Below, in pieces: positions 52,691-63,579 of a stretch of 64,000 nt of DNA. Origin of the DNA: Toxonevra muliebris (lineage: Eukaryota > Arthropoda > Insecta > Diptera > Pallopteridae); NCBI GenBank assembly GCA_963691655.1, contig OY829327.1, forward strand, positions 80,984,019 to 81,048,018, written 5' to 3'. The position numbers and the translations under genes are program-made. Under the pieces are notes generated by a model. That model was given only the letters and a program-made list of their open reading frames with translations. It made no database searches and was not told the DNA's origin. Each line of letters opens with the position of its first letter. The first letter of the stretch is position 1.

Positions 52691-53380
52691 TTGAATTATT
52701 TACCTAGCATATAGATTATACATCAAATCCCTATATATGCCTTGCACGTATATATTGTTTTTAATTTTATTCCAAATTTCAACTGTGGAAGAGTTCAATA
52801 TACCAAAAAAATGTAAGGAAAATAAATATTTTGAATCTGCATTTTATTCATGGATTTGATTCTTCGATTTACCTTTGGCTCTTTTGTTTTATTCTTAGCT
52901 TTGATTTTTCGATCTGCCTTTCTGGGTTTGAATCTTGAGCTATGTTTTCGGGTTGTGTTCTCGAGTTTAATGATTTTGATTCTTGATCAAAGAGAGGGGT
53001 CAAAGAGTAATACATGCATAACACATGATGCCTGTGGACTTCTCATAGCCTTTCTTACTCTAATCCTCAAACCCCTGGAAATCTGAGCAACCGTACCAGA
53101 AATTGTGTAGCCAATCACAGTGGAAGGTAAGGTCAGGGCAGACTTAGAGGAATTAAATGGTCTTTCGCTTATCACAAGACCCACAGTAAAAGGCTAATGA
53201 TAGTTGTTGATTCGCGTGGAAGGGTTTGGTTTTTGGGCTCTTAACGCTGACGAAATCCGAAATCTCAATTACTTCAATATATATAATACACCTCAGAAAA
53301 AAAATCACTTCATTATAGTTAATTAGTTGAAAATAAAGTGGAAAATCTTTGTTAATTGCTGCCATTTACTGCTGACTGAA
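52691..53380. other. Intergenic; T-rich degenerate repetition
   Basis: From 52850 to 52990 there are repeated TTTGATT, TTTGGCT and TTCGAT variants of about 20-bp spacing. No gene is recognised. Confidence 0.35.
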
Positions 53381-54320
53381 TGTTGTTGCTATTCCATATT
53401 TAGACTTTGTTTTTTCTAATATTATGGAGCTGCGCATGCGCTAACAATGTTTTTCTTCTTCTTTTTTTTTTTTTTTGTCTTCCTTGTGCCTCACGTACTA
53501 AACATTGACGATGGCAAACGATGTTGTTGTTTTTGTTGTAGTTGTTGTGTGCCATTTTAACCTCAAAGTTCAACATTAAAAGCAATTAAGACGCGTGCTT
53601 CTTGTGATCTTCTCATTGTGTGAGGCATATACATTGTGCTGCCCAAGTGTGGCGGCTCAACCAAAACAGCAACAACAAAAACAACCACAACTAAAAAGAG
53701 CCACCTGTATGTTTGTTTGTAATACAACAACTATGTATGCGCTATATGGTAGGTTGGTTTTTTGTTGTTGTTGGTTTTGCTTAGCTACTTAGTAGCTCAT
53801 TCAGTCATCTTCTATTCATTTTCCAAACTATTTAGCCGCAATCGCACTCGCACGTTTCTACTCTAGCGCGCGTCCGTTCGCTCACTCGCTGCCGATGGCA
53901 CATGGCGCTTATACCAATTCCCCAATCGACATGTTTCTATCTAACTTCGAGCGCTTGTATGTTTCGCATCGTGTGCGCTAACGTTGCACACATATCTTCC
54001 AGCATCTTGCAGATTCTTCAATAACGATAAGAAGTGAAAATGTTTTATTCCTCAATTCAAGCACTAATGCAGCAGAAATAAACACCAACAACAACAACAA
54101 CAAGTGCACTAATATCAGTGGCAGTGGCAGTGGCTCAATGCATGCGTGTGTTGAATACTTTGCTTTCTGTTGTTTTTAATTTAAATTGCCAATGTAGAAA
54201 TTTTTTCACTTTATTGTATTACTCTTGTTGTTTTTGTACGAGTATCACTAGGCTCTTGAACAGTAGCTATACAGTCAAGTTAGCAGCAAGAGTTTAACTC
54301 TTTGGTTTTTTTAATTTGAT
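53381..54320. promoter_or_regulatory. Possible promoter or 5' exon region of an unidentified gene
   Basis: Unlike the AT-rich surroundings, this stretch has CAACAACAA runs (53660-53700, 54085-54105), GCGCGCGTCCGTTCGCTCAC near 53866-53885, and an initiator-like TCAGTC near 53801. Such composition is common at fly promoters and 5' UTRs. No splice donor or coding start could be fixed, and the direction is unknown. Confidence 0.25.
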
Positions 54321-55740
54321 TTAATTTGATTTGATTTGGCTATGTACGCATTGTTTATTAAGCCAACACTATTAAGTACTTTGTGTTTTGCTTTTGCCAC
54401 ATTATCAAGCTGATTGCTTTTTTTTTCCTTTTCATACATTTTTTGTTACTTTTGTTGCATTTTTCCACGCTGTTACTCTTTGACTGTTGATTGACAGCTG
54501 CTGCTGATGTTGGCGTTGTGTCTTCTCAATACATGCGCATTCAATGAATTGTCTTTATTTTATAGTCCGAGAAACTTATTGGTTGTTTTTGTTATTTACT
54601 CTCTCTTTCTCTCCTAGTTTCGCTGCTCTTGTATCCACGGTTGCAGTTTATCTATAAAATAATTAACACAAGTCAATTGTGGTTGTCAGTTTGTTTGTCT
54701 TTTTATACGACGGCACACAGTGTATCACTTTCATAGGGCTGGTGGACAAAACGTAAACGTTGCCCGAATTCAATGAAATTTTGGGCACAGCCTTTTTTGG
54801 TCAATATAACAGTCCTGTTTTAGTTTAATCAGGATCAGACGTGAAACACGCCTCCCGCCCATATAAAAAAAATAATTTAAACATCAATTTCTTGAAAAAA
54901 ATTTTGCCAATCCAATTAAAATTTCACACACTACCTTTGTTGGTCAGTATAAGTTATCTGATTAAACAATTAATAACATTTTGAAAGCCATGCCTACGAC
55001 TTTTTCAATGTTTAAATTTCATAACAATCTTAACATTTCGATTTAAATTTATTTACTTATTTGCCAGTGGAACGTTATAAAACTTTTAATTATCGCGCAA
55101 TTTAGAGAAAATGGTAACATATCTACCTAAATTCTAAAGCAATCATTAGTCAATAAGATTTAGTTGGTAATAACAGGACATTTCGAAGAAAAATCTAGCA
55201 CTAAAAACCTTCGAATTATCCAAACGTCTCAATATAAAAACACAAGTTCTTTCACTCTACGCTTTTTGGTTTTATCAGAGCCTTCATCAAAAGTCAATTT
55301 TGGTCTGTCTCGACTTGTATGAGGTACCTCTAATGCTCCATTATATAAATATACATACTGAATCTATATTGCTTGGCATAAAATCACTGTCCAGCTATTT
55401 GAAGTATTTATTAATAAATATAATATAAGTTGTACTAGACTCTTGCCAAAGTTTTCTGAATTTAACCTCCAGCAATGTCAATTTTTGACGAGTAAACTCA
55501 TCAATACTTCAGCCAATTTTATTTTTATAATAATCGATAAGATGGTCAAGTTTTTCTCCGTGCCTATTTTGCGCAGTCACTTGCCACACTTCAAAGAAAT
55601 TCAGTATTTTTACTATAGGTGCCACTAGAAAAAGTTAAAAATTTTAGTTGGGGGCAGCTCGGAGCAGAAAATTTGTTTAGATTATGATTTTGTATACTTT
55701 TATAAGTTCTTTTGTAGCAAAACCGGAAAACCGTTTTTTG
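54321..55740. other. Intergenic, no gene seen
   Basis: About 1.4 kb without recognised genes or repeats. Confidence 0.4.
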
Positions 55741-55756
55741 ACGTTTTTTTTTTTTT

Positions 55757-56292
55757 TGAAGTGAAACTTTTTTTCTCTTGTACTAGAGTAAAACCAACCG
55801 GATGTGACGTCGCGCGTAAGTTTGCAATGCGACATAATTTTGTCGAGCAATGTACATGAGGGGCTAAATATCAATATTCCGTAACTGAATTCAGGAGCAA
55901 ACTATATAATAAACGATTCATAAATAGTTTTAATTCAATATAACATATTAATTACACACACACACACACACGCCTGTGGCAGAAAGAACAATGTGTAGCG
56001 TCGCCATCTTAAAGTTTATGACAGTTATACATTTCACATACAGATGGCGCAAATGTCCAAGGAATTACATGAATATGTCGCACACAAAAAGAGTTCGCTA
56101 CAATTGTCATCGACATTACCGGTACAGAGTTGCAATTTTTGTTCTAGCATTAATCCCAAAAAAAAAATTGGTTGTGTATTAACGAACACAAGGCAGAAGT
56201 GAAATTTTTTGTGAAGTAAAAATTTCATTTGCTTGTGTTTCGTTTAGTTCACAAGAAGTTTCACTTCTGCCTTGTGTTCTTTAATACACAAT
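55757..56292 (+). repeat. Palindrome-ended repeat family, copy d
   Basis: TGAAGTGAAACTTTTTTTCT start, GATGTGACGTC, (CA)n near 55955-55971, short ORF (ATG at 55991 in the frame CSVAILKFMTVIHFTYRW) and the 3' foldback (about 56180-56290). It is the same arrangement as copy b, 35 kb away, which shows the family is dispersed and not just locally duplicated. Confidence 0.7.
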
Positions 56293-56299
56293 TTAGTTT

Positions 56300-57200
56300 T
56301 TTCTTTCATGTGAAGTTTGCTTATTAATTTGCGTAACTTTCAAAAACGTAATTTCTTAAATGTTACGGTTCTTGATATATTATTGTAATGCAAACAAACG
56401 ATTAGTGTTGTCATATTGGAAAAACTCCAAATTTTCGCTTGATTTATATATTGCCAATACTTCAATACGATTTTTATATAAAAACTGCATTTTAACATCA
56501 TTGTTTAGAATTGAACACAACTCTGAACAATTATTGATTTGAAAGATTTATCTTTGACGCTGCATAACTTTTAAACAAAAGGGAATTTTTTGCTAAAATC
56601 TTGGATTTGTTTTAACTGAGGTATTCTTTATTGAATTGTAAGTCATAAAAGGTTTTTTAATGTTATGACTTACAATTTTTTCATTTTTGTCCATAAATGG
56701 CACACTGAGCGGCAGTGCCACTGCATGTATACGCAATTGATGTTGTTGTTACTAACTCTGTCTTACTTATTTCAATTAACATTTTTATACAAATATTTGT
56801 TAACTTGTTGGGATACAAATTATCGTTAGTTTGAAGGGGTGACTAAAGAATTTTCTATTTGGAAAATACCAAAGCTTTAAGCTTTTGTCAGTAACAGAAA
56901 TGAGAAATGATGTGGGAGAACAGGTCTTTCTTTGTGTAGTACAAGTATTCAGCTTTTGAAATCAGATAATATCTTCAAGTTTCAAAAAGGTGTTAAAGTT
57001 ATGAAATTTTGACTATAAATCTTGATTTTTTTTTAATTTTTCTGCCAACATTTTCCCCCCAAATTTCAGAGCTCTCTTTATGGCTCCTTACAAATACAAA
57101 CATAGTTACTTATAATCCAAAAGAATTTTTATAATCGGATTATTTTTATTGTTACCGAAAGATGATCAAAGCTTAGAGGTATCGATCAAAATTTATACAT
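56300..57200. other. Intergenic, no gene seen
   Basis: Contains a short inverted pair around AAGTCATAA and TTATGACTT (about 56640 and 56665). No gene. Confidence 0.35.
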
Positions 57201-57665
57201 TACTGTGCGAATTAATGTGAACACACCATAATTATAATGGCAGTTGGCAACACGTTTATGTCAAAGTAGCGGCCATTTTGTTTTACTGTTCTGACAGTCA
57301 GTGAGTAATGAAGCATTCCAAACTACCGACGCGTTGCATTTTGTTTTTATTTTATTTTATTTTTTTTTAATTATTGTATTTTAACTGAAGTAAGCTGAAC
57401 TAAGGCTTTATTTGCTTCTTGTTTCTGAAGATGGATATTACTCCCAAAAAATGCACTAATATTGTGACTTTAAATGAACACACATCATTGCCTAGGCATG
57501 TGGAATGGTTTAGGGGCTGTAAACAAAATTTTAAAGTGGCACAATTGAGGCAAGGAATGAAGCTTTTTATTAAAGGAAAGTAAATGAAACTCTAGGAAAA
57601 CAAGCCAATAACTTTAGCAAAACTTAGCACACGATAGAGTTATTGTTCCTGACTCCACTGTATGA
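57201..57665 (+). pseudogene. Possible Tc1/mariner transposase N-terminus remnant
   Basis: From ATG 57431 the frame reads MDITPKKCTNIVTLNEHTSL, like the start of some insect Tc1-like transposases, followed by stops. Upstream at about 57207 a GTGCGAATTAATGTGAACAC word could be a terminal region. No catalytic motif survives, so this is a weak call. Confidence 0.3.
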
Positions 57666-57672
57666 AAACAGT

Positions 57673-57952
57673 TGAAAGTTGTCCGAAAGTTGCCTGAAAG
57701 TTGACTGAAAGTTGCCTGAAAGTTGAAGAAAAGTTGCCTGAAAGTTGCGCGAAAGTTGCCAGAAAGTTGCCCGAAAGTTTCCCGAAAGTTGCCCGAAAGT
57801 TGCCTGAAAGTTGCCCGAAAGTTTCCTGAAAGTTGCCCGAAAGTTGCCTGAAAGTTGGCCGAAAGTTGACTGAAAGTTGCCGGAATGTTGCCGGAAAGTT
57901 GCTCGAAAGTTGTCTGAAAGTTGCTAGAAAGTTACCTGAAAGTTTCCTAAAA
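57673..57952 (+). repeat. Minisatellite, 11-bp unit, about 25 copies
   Basis: Unit GAAAGTTGCCT and close variants repeat in register for about 280 bp. Because 11 is not a multiple of 3, every frame cycles through three peptides (for example KLPES, CLKVA). The small ORF across it is a by-product. Point variants between units show it is not newly expanded. Confidence 0.85.
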
Positions 57953-58730
57953 ATGCTCTCTTATTCTATAGCTTTTGTGAGTCACTGTATATACATGAAT
58001 TTTAAAGTTGAAGACTAATACTACACGACATTAAAAAAAAATTATATTCCTCTATAAAAAATCCATAATTCAATTATAGTATGCACAAATTTGCTGTGCT
58101 AATAAATGAATTCGTTTCAAATAGTTTCGGTCAGAATAATGCCAAAATTTATTCTACAGGGTGAACTGTTTTCCAAGCCTACCTAAATTCGCTAGCATAG
58201 GTATTTCAGGATGAACTAACTGTTAGCAACGGACAATCTTCTTGCGACTTGGCCAGGGATCTCTATATCCACAGTCAGGCAAACCGCCCACTTAATATAG
58301 CCTAGTACAACACAGCATAGTCCATTGGCCATGTCGGTGATCAGCAATTATTATAAATAGTATATATTTGCGAAAAATTAACTAAAATGATGGGAATTGT
58401 GCCACTTCCTTATTACCCTTGCTCATAACCGCTGCGAATAAAAAATAATATTAACAAATTTTTTCACTTTGTGTTCTATTTTTTAAATCTATAGTTTTAT
58501 TGGCACAGCAAGTAACTGAACCATAATTAAGAATAATAAAAAGGAATGAGTGACATTGATCAATGTATTAATATTTAAGAAGTCAGATAAGTAAGCACGT
58601 CGCATTGGGCATATGTCAACCAACTAATAAATGAGTTTTACTCTTAAGTATACCATTAACCATTATTCCATGGTAAAATAATTTATAATTTTAAGTTTCG
58701 AATTCAGTCCTTGCTTAGATTGGTTTCCGA
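57953..58730. other. 5' flank of IR gene F
   Basis: Non-coding. The B-E promoter blocks were not found here. The promoter of F should lie within the last few hundred bases. Confidence 0.4.
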
Positions 58731-60584
58731 ATGGGAGTGGTTCAATTTTTGATTTACATTCTTCTGATATTAGAGTCAGGAAAAACTGCTGACTCTAAAA
58801 TGAAGATTAAAGGAAATAAATTGCTGGATTTCATCGAAAATGTGCAAACTCAAAGTATTTTTGAGAGTATTTTACTAATAAGTTCAAACAAAGATTGCGA
58901 TAATGATGGAACCGATATAATAAGAAATTTAAATGTGCCAAGGATATGGTTAACAGAGCAGCTACAAATCTATATGAGAGGACTTTACAATAACAATGTA
59001 TTGGCTATTGTTTGTGCGGATAATCAGACAGCAGTAAATGGAATTTTAAAAAAACTGGCAGCGAATTTGCTACACATGCGATTTACAAAGATTTTGATTG
59101 TGATTGATGAAAAGGAAAATATAGCAGCAGAAACTACAAAGGAATTACACGAAATCTTCAAATATTGTGAAGCACAGAAAATGCTAAATATTGTTGTGAT
59201 TTTTTCAGATTTCAACAGTACAGGAAACTATTATAGTTACATTAAGTTCTCCATATTGAAAATAGAAAAACATAATTTCAATTCGAATAGCTCGAGAATT
59301 ATATACCCCAACCGGATGCGAAATTTGCAAGGATATGGCATAAGAACACTGCCAAATGATGTCGAACCACGCACTATAATTTATAGCGATAAATACGGCA
59401 GAACACATATCACCGGCTATACTTGGCTAGTACTGGAAACGTTGGCTTACAAATTGAATGCCACACTAGTATTGCCTTATTCCATAACTACCAGATACTT
59501 GGATTCCAATGAAGTTCTAAAATTCGTAACCAACGATAGTTTAGACATTCCCGCGTGTATCATACACTCACTGAGTGATTGCAACGCATGCTCGTATCCC
59601 ATTACATTCGTTGATTGGTGTCTAATGTTGCCACAGGAACCAGAAATACCAAGACGTGATATATTTTTTTTACTTAATGCTTCAAATTTGAGCGCTATAA
59701 TTTTTATACTGCAGCTTATATTTTCTATACTACTTTGGATTGGTTCGTTTTTCATGGAGTGCAAAGAGCAACACCCATTAACATTTTTTGATATCGTCAT
59801 GAATACTAACAGTATCCGTGGAGTACTTGGTCAGTCAATACCGTCTCCTGTAAAACCCGGCATGGCAATAATATTTCTCTCGACCTCACTCTTTCTTACC
59901 GGTTTATTCTATAACAATATATATTCTGCTTTCATGAAAGCCTATTTAACAAGCCCTCCCATAACAAAATTTAAATCAGATATAGATTATGTATATAAAT
60001 CCACATTTCAGATACTCGTTTACTCGCCGGAATACAAAGCTCTATCTACGATGGAAGCTTTAGTTATGAAAAATCGCAAATGCAATCTTTTTAATATTAC
60101 TAAATCTTATATTTTTATGGTTCAGTCACGTGACTCCCTCAATCGCCGGTATGCGTATACAGTTTCTGGCGATATGTGGATTATGTATGAACAGCAACAG
60201 CGTTATTTCCGGCGGAAATTATTTCGCAAAAGCGATATTTGTTATTCGAAATGGTCGCAAATAGGTTTCATGCTGCAGGAGAATTCTATATATCGTGAAG
60301 TGTTAGATGAGTTAATTAACGAATTGAATGCTGCTGGCTTAATTGAGTTCTGGGTCAAGTCTTCATTTCATTTTATGCTACTGTCTGGCGAATTAACGCT
60401 AAGAGATTTGAGCGAGTCTCGGTTGTACACAGGCGCTAAAGTTGGAGATTGGTATTGGGTATGGATCTCATATATCTTGGCTATTTTAATGTGTTCGGTA
60501 TTTTTTATTGCCGAAATTGTTTGGTATGGAAGACAGAGAGGAAAATTTAAAAGGCGTGAGACTAGGTTATTCTTAAGCTCTTAG
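58731..60584 (+). CDS. Divergent ionotropic receptor F (IR52/IR94-like)
   Basis: An intact intronless ORF of 617 aa from ATG 58731. Signal peptide MGVVQFLIYILLILESGKTA; N-terminal region to about 200; S1 about 202-300 (TIIYSDKYGRTHITGYTWLV); VDWCLMLPQEPEIPRRD; TM1 about 321-342; pore region 350-375 with NSIRGVLGQSIPSPVKP; TM2 about 378-402 (YSAFMKAYLTSPP after it); S2 about 408-560 with FRKSDICYSKWSQIGF and LQENSIYREVLDELINELNA; TM3 about 574-598 (WYWVWISYILAILMCSVFFI); short basic tail. Length and layout equal A, its nearest relative by motif (SSFxxML, ELYAAG-like NELNAAGL). It lies at the far end of the array, opposite A, and lacks the basic C-terminal NKTK tail of D and E. No defects. Confidence 0.93.
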   Translation: MGVVQFLIYILLILESGKTADSKMKIKGNKLLDFIENVQTQSIFESILLISSNKDCDNDGTDIIRNLNVPRIWLTEQLQIYMRGLYNNNVLAIVCADNQTAVNGILKKLAANLLHMRFTKILIVIDEKENIAAETTKELHEIFKYCEAQKMLNIVVIFSDFNSTGNYYSYIKFSILKIEKHNFNSNSSRIIYPNRMRNLQGYGIRTLPNDVEPRTIIYSDKYGRTHITGYTWLVLETLAYKLNATLVLPYSITTRYLDSNEVLKFVTNDSLDIPACIIHSLSDCNACSYPITFVDWCLMLPQEPEIPRRDIFFLLNASNLSAIIFILQLIFSILLWIGSFFMECKEQHPLTFFDIVMNTNSIRGVLGQSIPSPVKPGMAIIFLSTSLFLTGLFYNNIYSAFMKAYLTSPPITKFKSDIDYVYKSTFQILVYSPEYKALSTMEALVMKNRKCNLFNITKSYIFMVQSRDSLNRRYAYTVSGDMWIMYEQQQRYFRRKLFRKSDICYSKWSQIGFMLQENSIYREVLDELINELNAAGLIEFWVKSSFHFMLLSGELTLRDLSESRLYTGAKVGDWYWVWISYILAILMCSVFFIAEIVWYGRQRGKFKRRETRLFLSS

Positions 60585-60780
60585 TTGATAACCTCATATG
60601 TTTGTAAAAATTTATTTGCTTTTATTTTATAAAAAAAAAAAAAATAATAATATATTAAGTGAACTCTTGTTTTATTCTAAGCCATTAACTGATCCAGAGA
60701 TTTCTTAAGGAAGGGGCGGGGGGGTGGGAAGATTTCGTCTCTAAAATGTTTTTTCCCATTCATGGCCAACGCTTTAAGCA

Positions 60781-61675
60781 GGGAAATGTGGAGAATGTAG
60801 AACCACAATTTGATTTTGACTGAAAACTCACCCTAAAATCGTAATTTTTCAAAATTTGAGAAATGGAGGCCACGTTTTGGGAGTTGCAGAATTTAAAAAT
60901 TCGAATTTGTTGTAAAGTTTTAAGAATTATAACAAAATATTCGATTTTGTCATTTCGTGGGGAATGTCGAACCACTTTGCAAATGGAGAAAATTCGAACA
61001 AATATTGATGTAAAACGTTTATTTATGACTTCGTTATGAAAAAACATAAGATTTGAATGAAAAATATGGAGAAAACATCGATGTTATTTATTCGGAGTCG
61101 CAATTTTGCATGTGAATTAGCCACCAGTCATGTGTACACATCGAAAGTGAGCAGCTCGATCGCATTCGTTGCAATGAATCGTGTTATTTCGGTTCTGCTT
61201 CTTAGCCAATTTTTTGATGCAAATGATGCAGGAATCATGATCTACGTCTTCATCAGAAGTTTTTCGCTCTTGTTCGATATTCCCCACAAAAAGTGGCTCG
61301 ACATTCCCCAAAAGCTGTGTTCTACAAAATAGCCGCCCATGAGTCTCAGAACCAAATTTCATGCAAAAAAACTTTTTTGACTTTAAATAATAGTCACACA
61401 TAATGATTTGAAAAATATTTACCTGCTTGGTTTTACGCAAAAATGTTGAAAAAGCATGTAATTTTTGAAATACAAAAACACTTTTGGAATCTCAAAAATC
61501 ACTTGATTATCGCAGACAGCACAAAATACGTCTCATCGTTTCGACTGCTAATGAAAAAATGAGATGAAGCTGAAATAATACGATGGCAAAAGTTTCGTAT
61601 AGATCGAATGTCACATAATGCAGATAAAACTAATGGTTCGACATTCCCCATGGTTCGAAATTCCCCACATTCCCC
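60781..61675 (-). mobile_element. TIR element with PHD-like coding remnant, copy 2
   Basis: Left end GGGAAATGTGGAGAATGTAG and right end ending CCCCACATTCCCC, followed by TA (61676-61677). It shares its right half with 27037-27759 almost unchanged. The minus frame 61440-61117 ends CIICIKKLAKKQN then NTIHCNECDRAAHFRCVHMT. The spacing C-x2-C-x13-C-x2-C-x4-H-x2-C is the first part of a PHD finger. A stop after HMTGG cuts off the last Cys pair, which survives in copy 1 as CKNC. Confidence 0.68.
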
Positions 61676-61677
61676 TA

Positions 61678-62520
61678 CTTATTTATTTATGTATCTATAT
61701 TAGAGTCGATTGACATACAGGCAAGTTTTGTAAGCCCTATCATAACGGCGGTTTTTGAGAAGAGAGAGTAAATTTTTTTAAAAATAATCTTCCCCGTATT
61801 TTGATGGATTTTTTAAAATCTTTACTAACTTTTGTTCTGCAACTTTTTTTTTGGAATATTTTTTAAGTGGAAATACTCTATTTTAATCTAAAAAAAAAGG
61901 AGGCTTGAAAAATCAGTGAAATATCTAAAATTTCCTTCTACTGGAGCACTGTCTATGGACCAAACGATTTTTTTTGAATGTTGTGCACCTGGGGTTTATG
62001 AACCATAGCAACCCAATTTGTGCAACTATTTTGATTTAAACAATATTTTAAAGGGACTCCGAAGCAAAAGTTAGTATACATTTTATAAATCTCAAAATAT
62101 GGTGAAGTTTAAAAAAACAAAAACTTTAGATCATCTTGTATTTACTTCCTCTTCTCAAATAATGCTGTCATGAGTGGTTTCAAAATCAATCCAGATGTAA
62201 AAGTAAAAAATACGATGCTGGTAGCGGCGGATCCAGAGGGTGTTAAGGGAGATATAGCCCAAAAAATTTTATGCTTACAACCTTTTAAAATCGTTTTACA
62301 TTAAAAGTGAAACTTTAGAATCAGTTTATAAATTTTGTACCCACGAACCGCGTTTTAATAGCTTTTGGTCTGATTTTTAGATTTATTTTAAAATTTTTGT
62401 CTGAGTTTTTGGTCTATATTCAAGTTTAAATTTTGGTCTAATTTTTAGTTTGAATTTTGGACTAATTTTTTGCTGCCGTACCATATATATTTAAGTTTGT
62501 ATTTGGGTTTTGGTTGACTT
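61678..62520. other. Intergenic, no gene seen
   Basis: No feature beyond T-rich degenerate words (TTTTGGTCT) near 62365-62470. Confidence 0.35.
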
Positions 62521-62523
62521 TTT

Positions 62524-63060
62524 TTGATGTGTAAACATTTTAGCTCACGGTATGGGCAAAATTTCAAATGTGTAAAATGTAAGAATAACTGTAACGTAAG
62601 ATGTAAGATAACTGTAACGTCCAGTTCCCCTCTCGCTCGCACTACTGCGCGGCATGACTGTGCTACTCTTTTTGCTTTGTGCATTAATCTTAGAAAGGCA
62701 ACATTTATTATCTCTGTAAATATGTTAAACAGAAAAAATCAAACTTATTTATTATAATTTTCACATCTAATAAAATATCAAATCGACAAGAAGAAAAACT
62801 TAAAGCACGGAAAAAAAGATGCAATTACAGCTGCGCATATGCGAACATATCGGGCTCGATGCATTGAGTAAAAGAAAAATAATGCAACTGTGATCTGGAG
62901 CAATTGCAAAATATTTTTGGTATCACAACAACAAATATATGCGATATGGAATAAAAATTGCATTTGCAATGATGCAAGACCATTTGCAATTTATAGTGAA
63001 TTAGGCTATTATATATAAAAGATAATGATATCTAATAAATTTTTAAGTTTATAAAAGAAT
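62524..63060 (+). repeat. Dispersed repeat, compact copy
   Basis: Continuous counterpart of the interrupted repeat at 51601-52690: shares TTTTAGCTCACGGTATGGGC, CTTAGAAAGGCAACA, ATCGACAAGAAGAAAAACTT and the ATCACAACAACAAATATATG tail. Its identity is unknown. Confidence 0.6.
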
Positions 63061-63490
63061 AGATTTATGGATATACATATGTATGTGAGCTTATGTATAT
63101 GGCATTTAGTTGGCTTAACTGTTTACACATCAAATATCTTGCGTGCCTTGCACATATCCATTGTTTTTTATTGCGGTCTTGTTTTTAGTTTGAACCAAAA
63201 AGAGGTAAATTTTTGGTTTAAATTTCAGTCGAATTTTCTAGCTGTATTATATTCAGAATTTTCACTTGAGTTTTGGTTAAAATTTTGATAAATTTTTAAA
63301 CTTATTTTAGTCTAAATTTTGTTCTGCCTTTGGTCTAAAGTTTTGTATTGTTTTGATATAAATTTTTATTTGAAATCTTTTCTGAATATTTTTTTGAATT
63401 TTAATGCGACTTTTAGTCAAATTTTTTAACCGGTTTCTGGTTTGAATCTGACTTTTAGTTTGGACTCTGGTCTCGTTTCTGATCTAGTTT
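63061..63490. other. Degenerate T-rich repetition
   Basis: Variants of TTTTGGTYTAAATTT recur at about 20-bp spacing from 63200 to 63490, like those at 52850 and 62365. It is probably a decayed simple repeat. Confidence 0.4.
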
Positions 63491-63491
63491 T

Positions 63492-63579
63492 TAGTCTGGT
63501 CTTTACTTTAAATTGTGCAATTTACTTTAAATTGTGCAATTTACTTTAAATTGTGCAATTTAAAGTAAAGATCAGACAG
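63492..63579. repeat. Triple 20-bp repeat closing into a hairpin
   Basis: TTTACTTTAAATTGTGCAAT occurs three times in tandem (from about 63502), and the last runs into its complement ATTTAAAGTAAAG. The outer arms GTCTGGTCTTTACTTT and AAAGTAAAGATCAGAC also pair, so the whole forms a stem with alternative registers. Confidence 0.65.

Noticed and set aside
57833..58018. ORF with KLPES/CLKVA repeats
   Set aside because: By-product of the 11-bp minisatellite; all frames cycle similarly.
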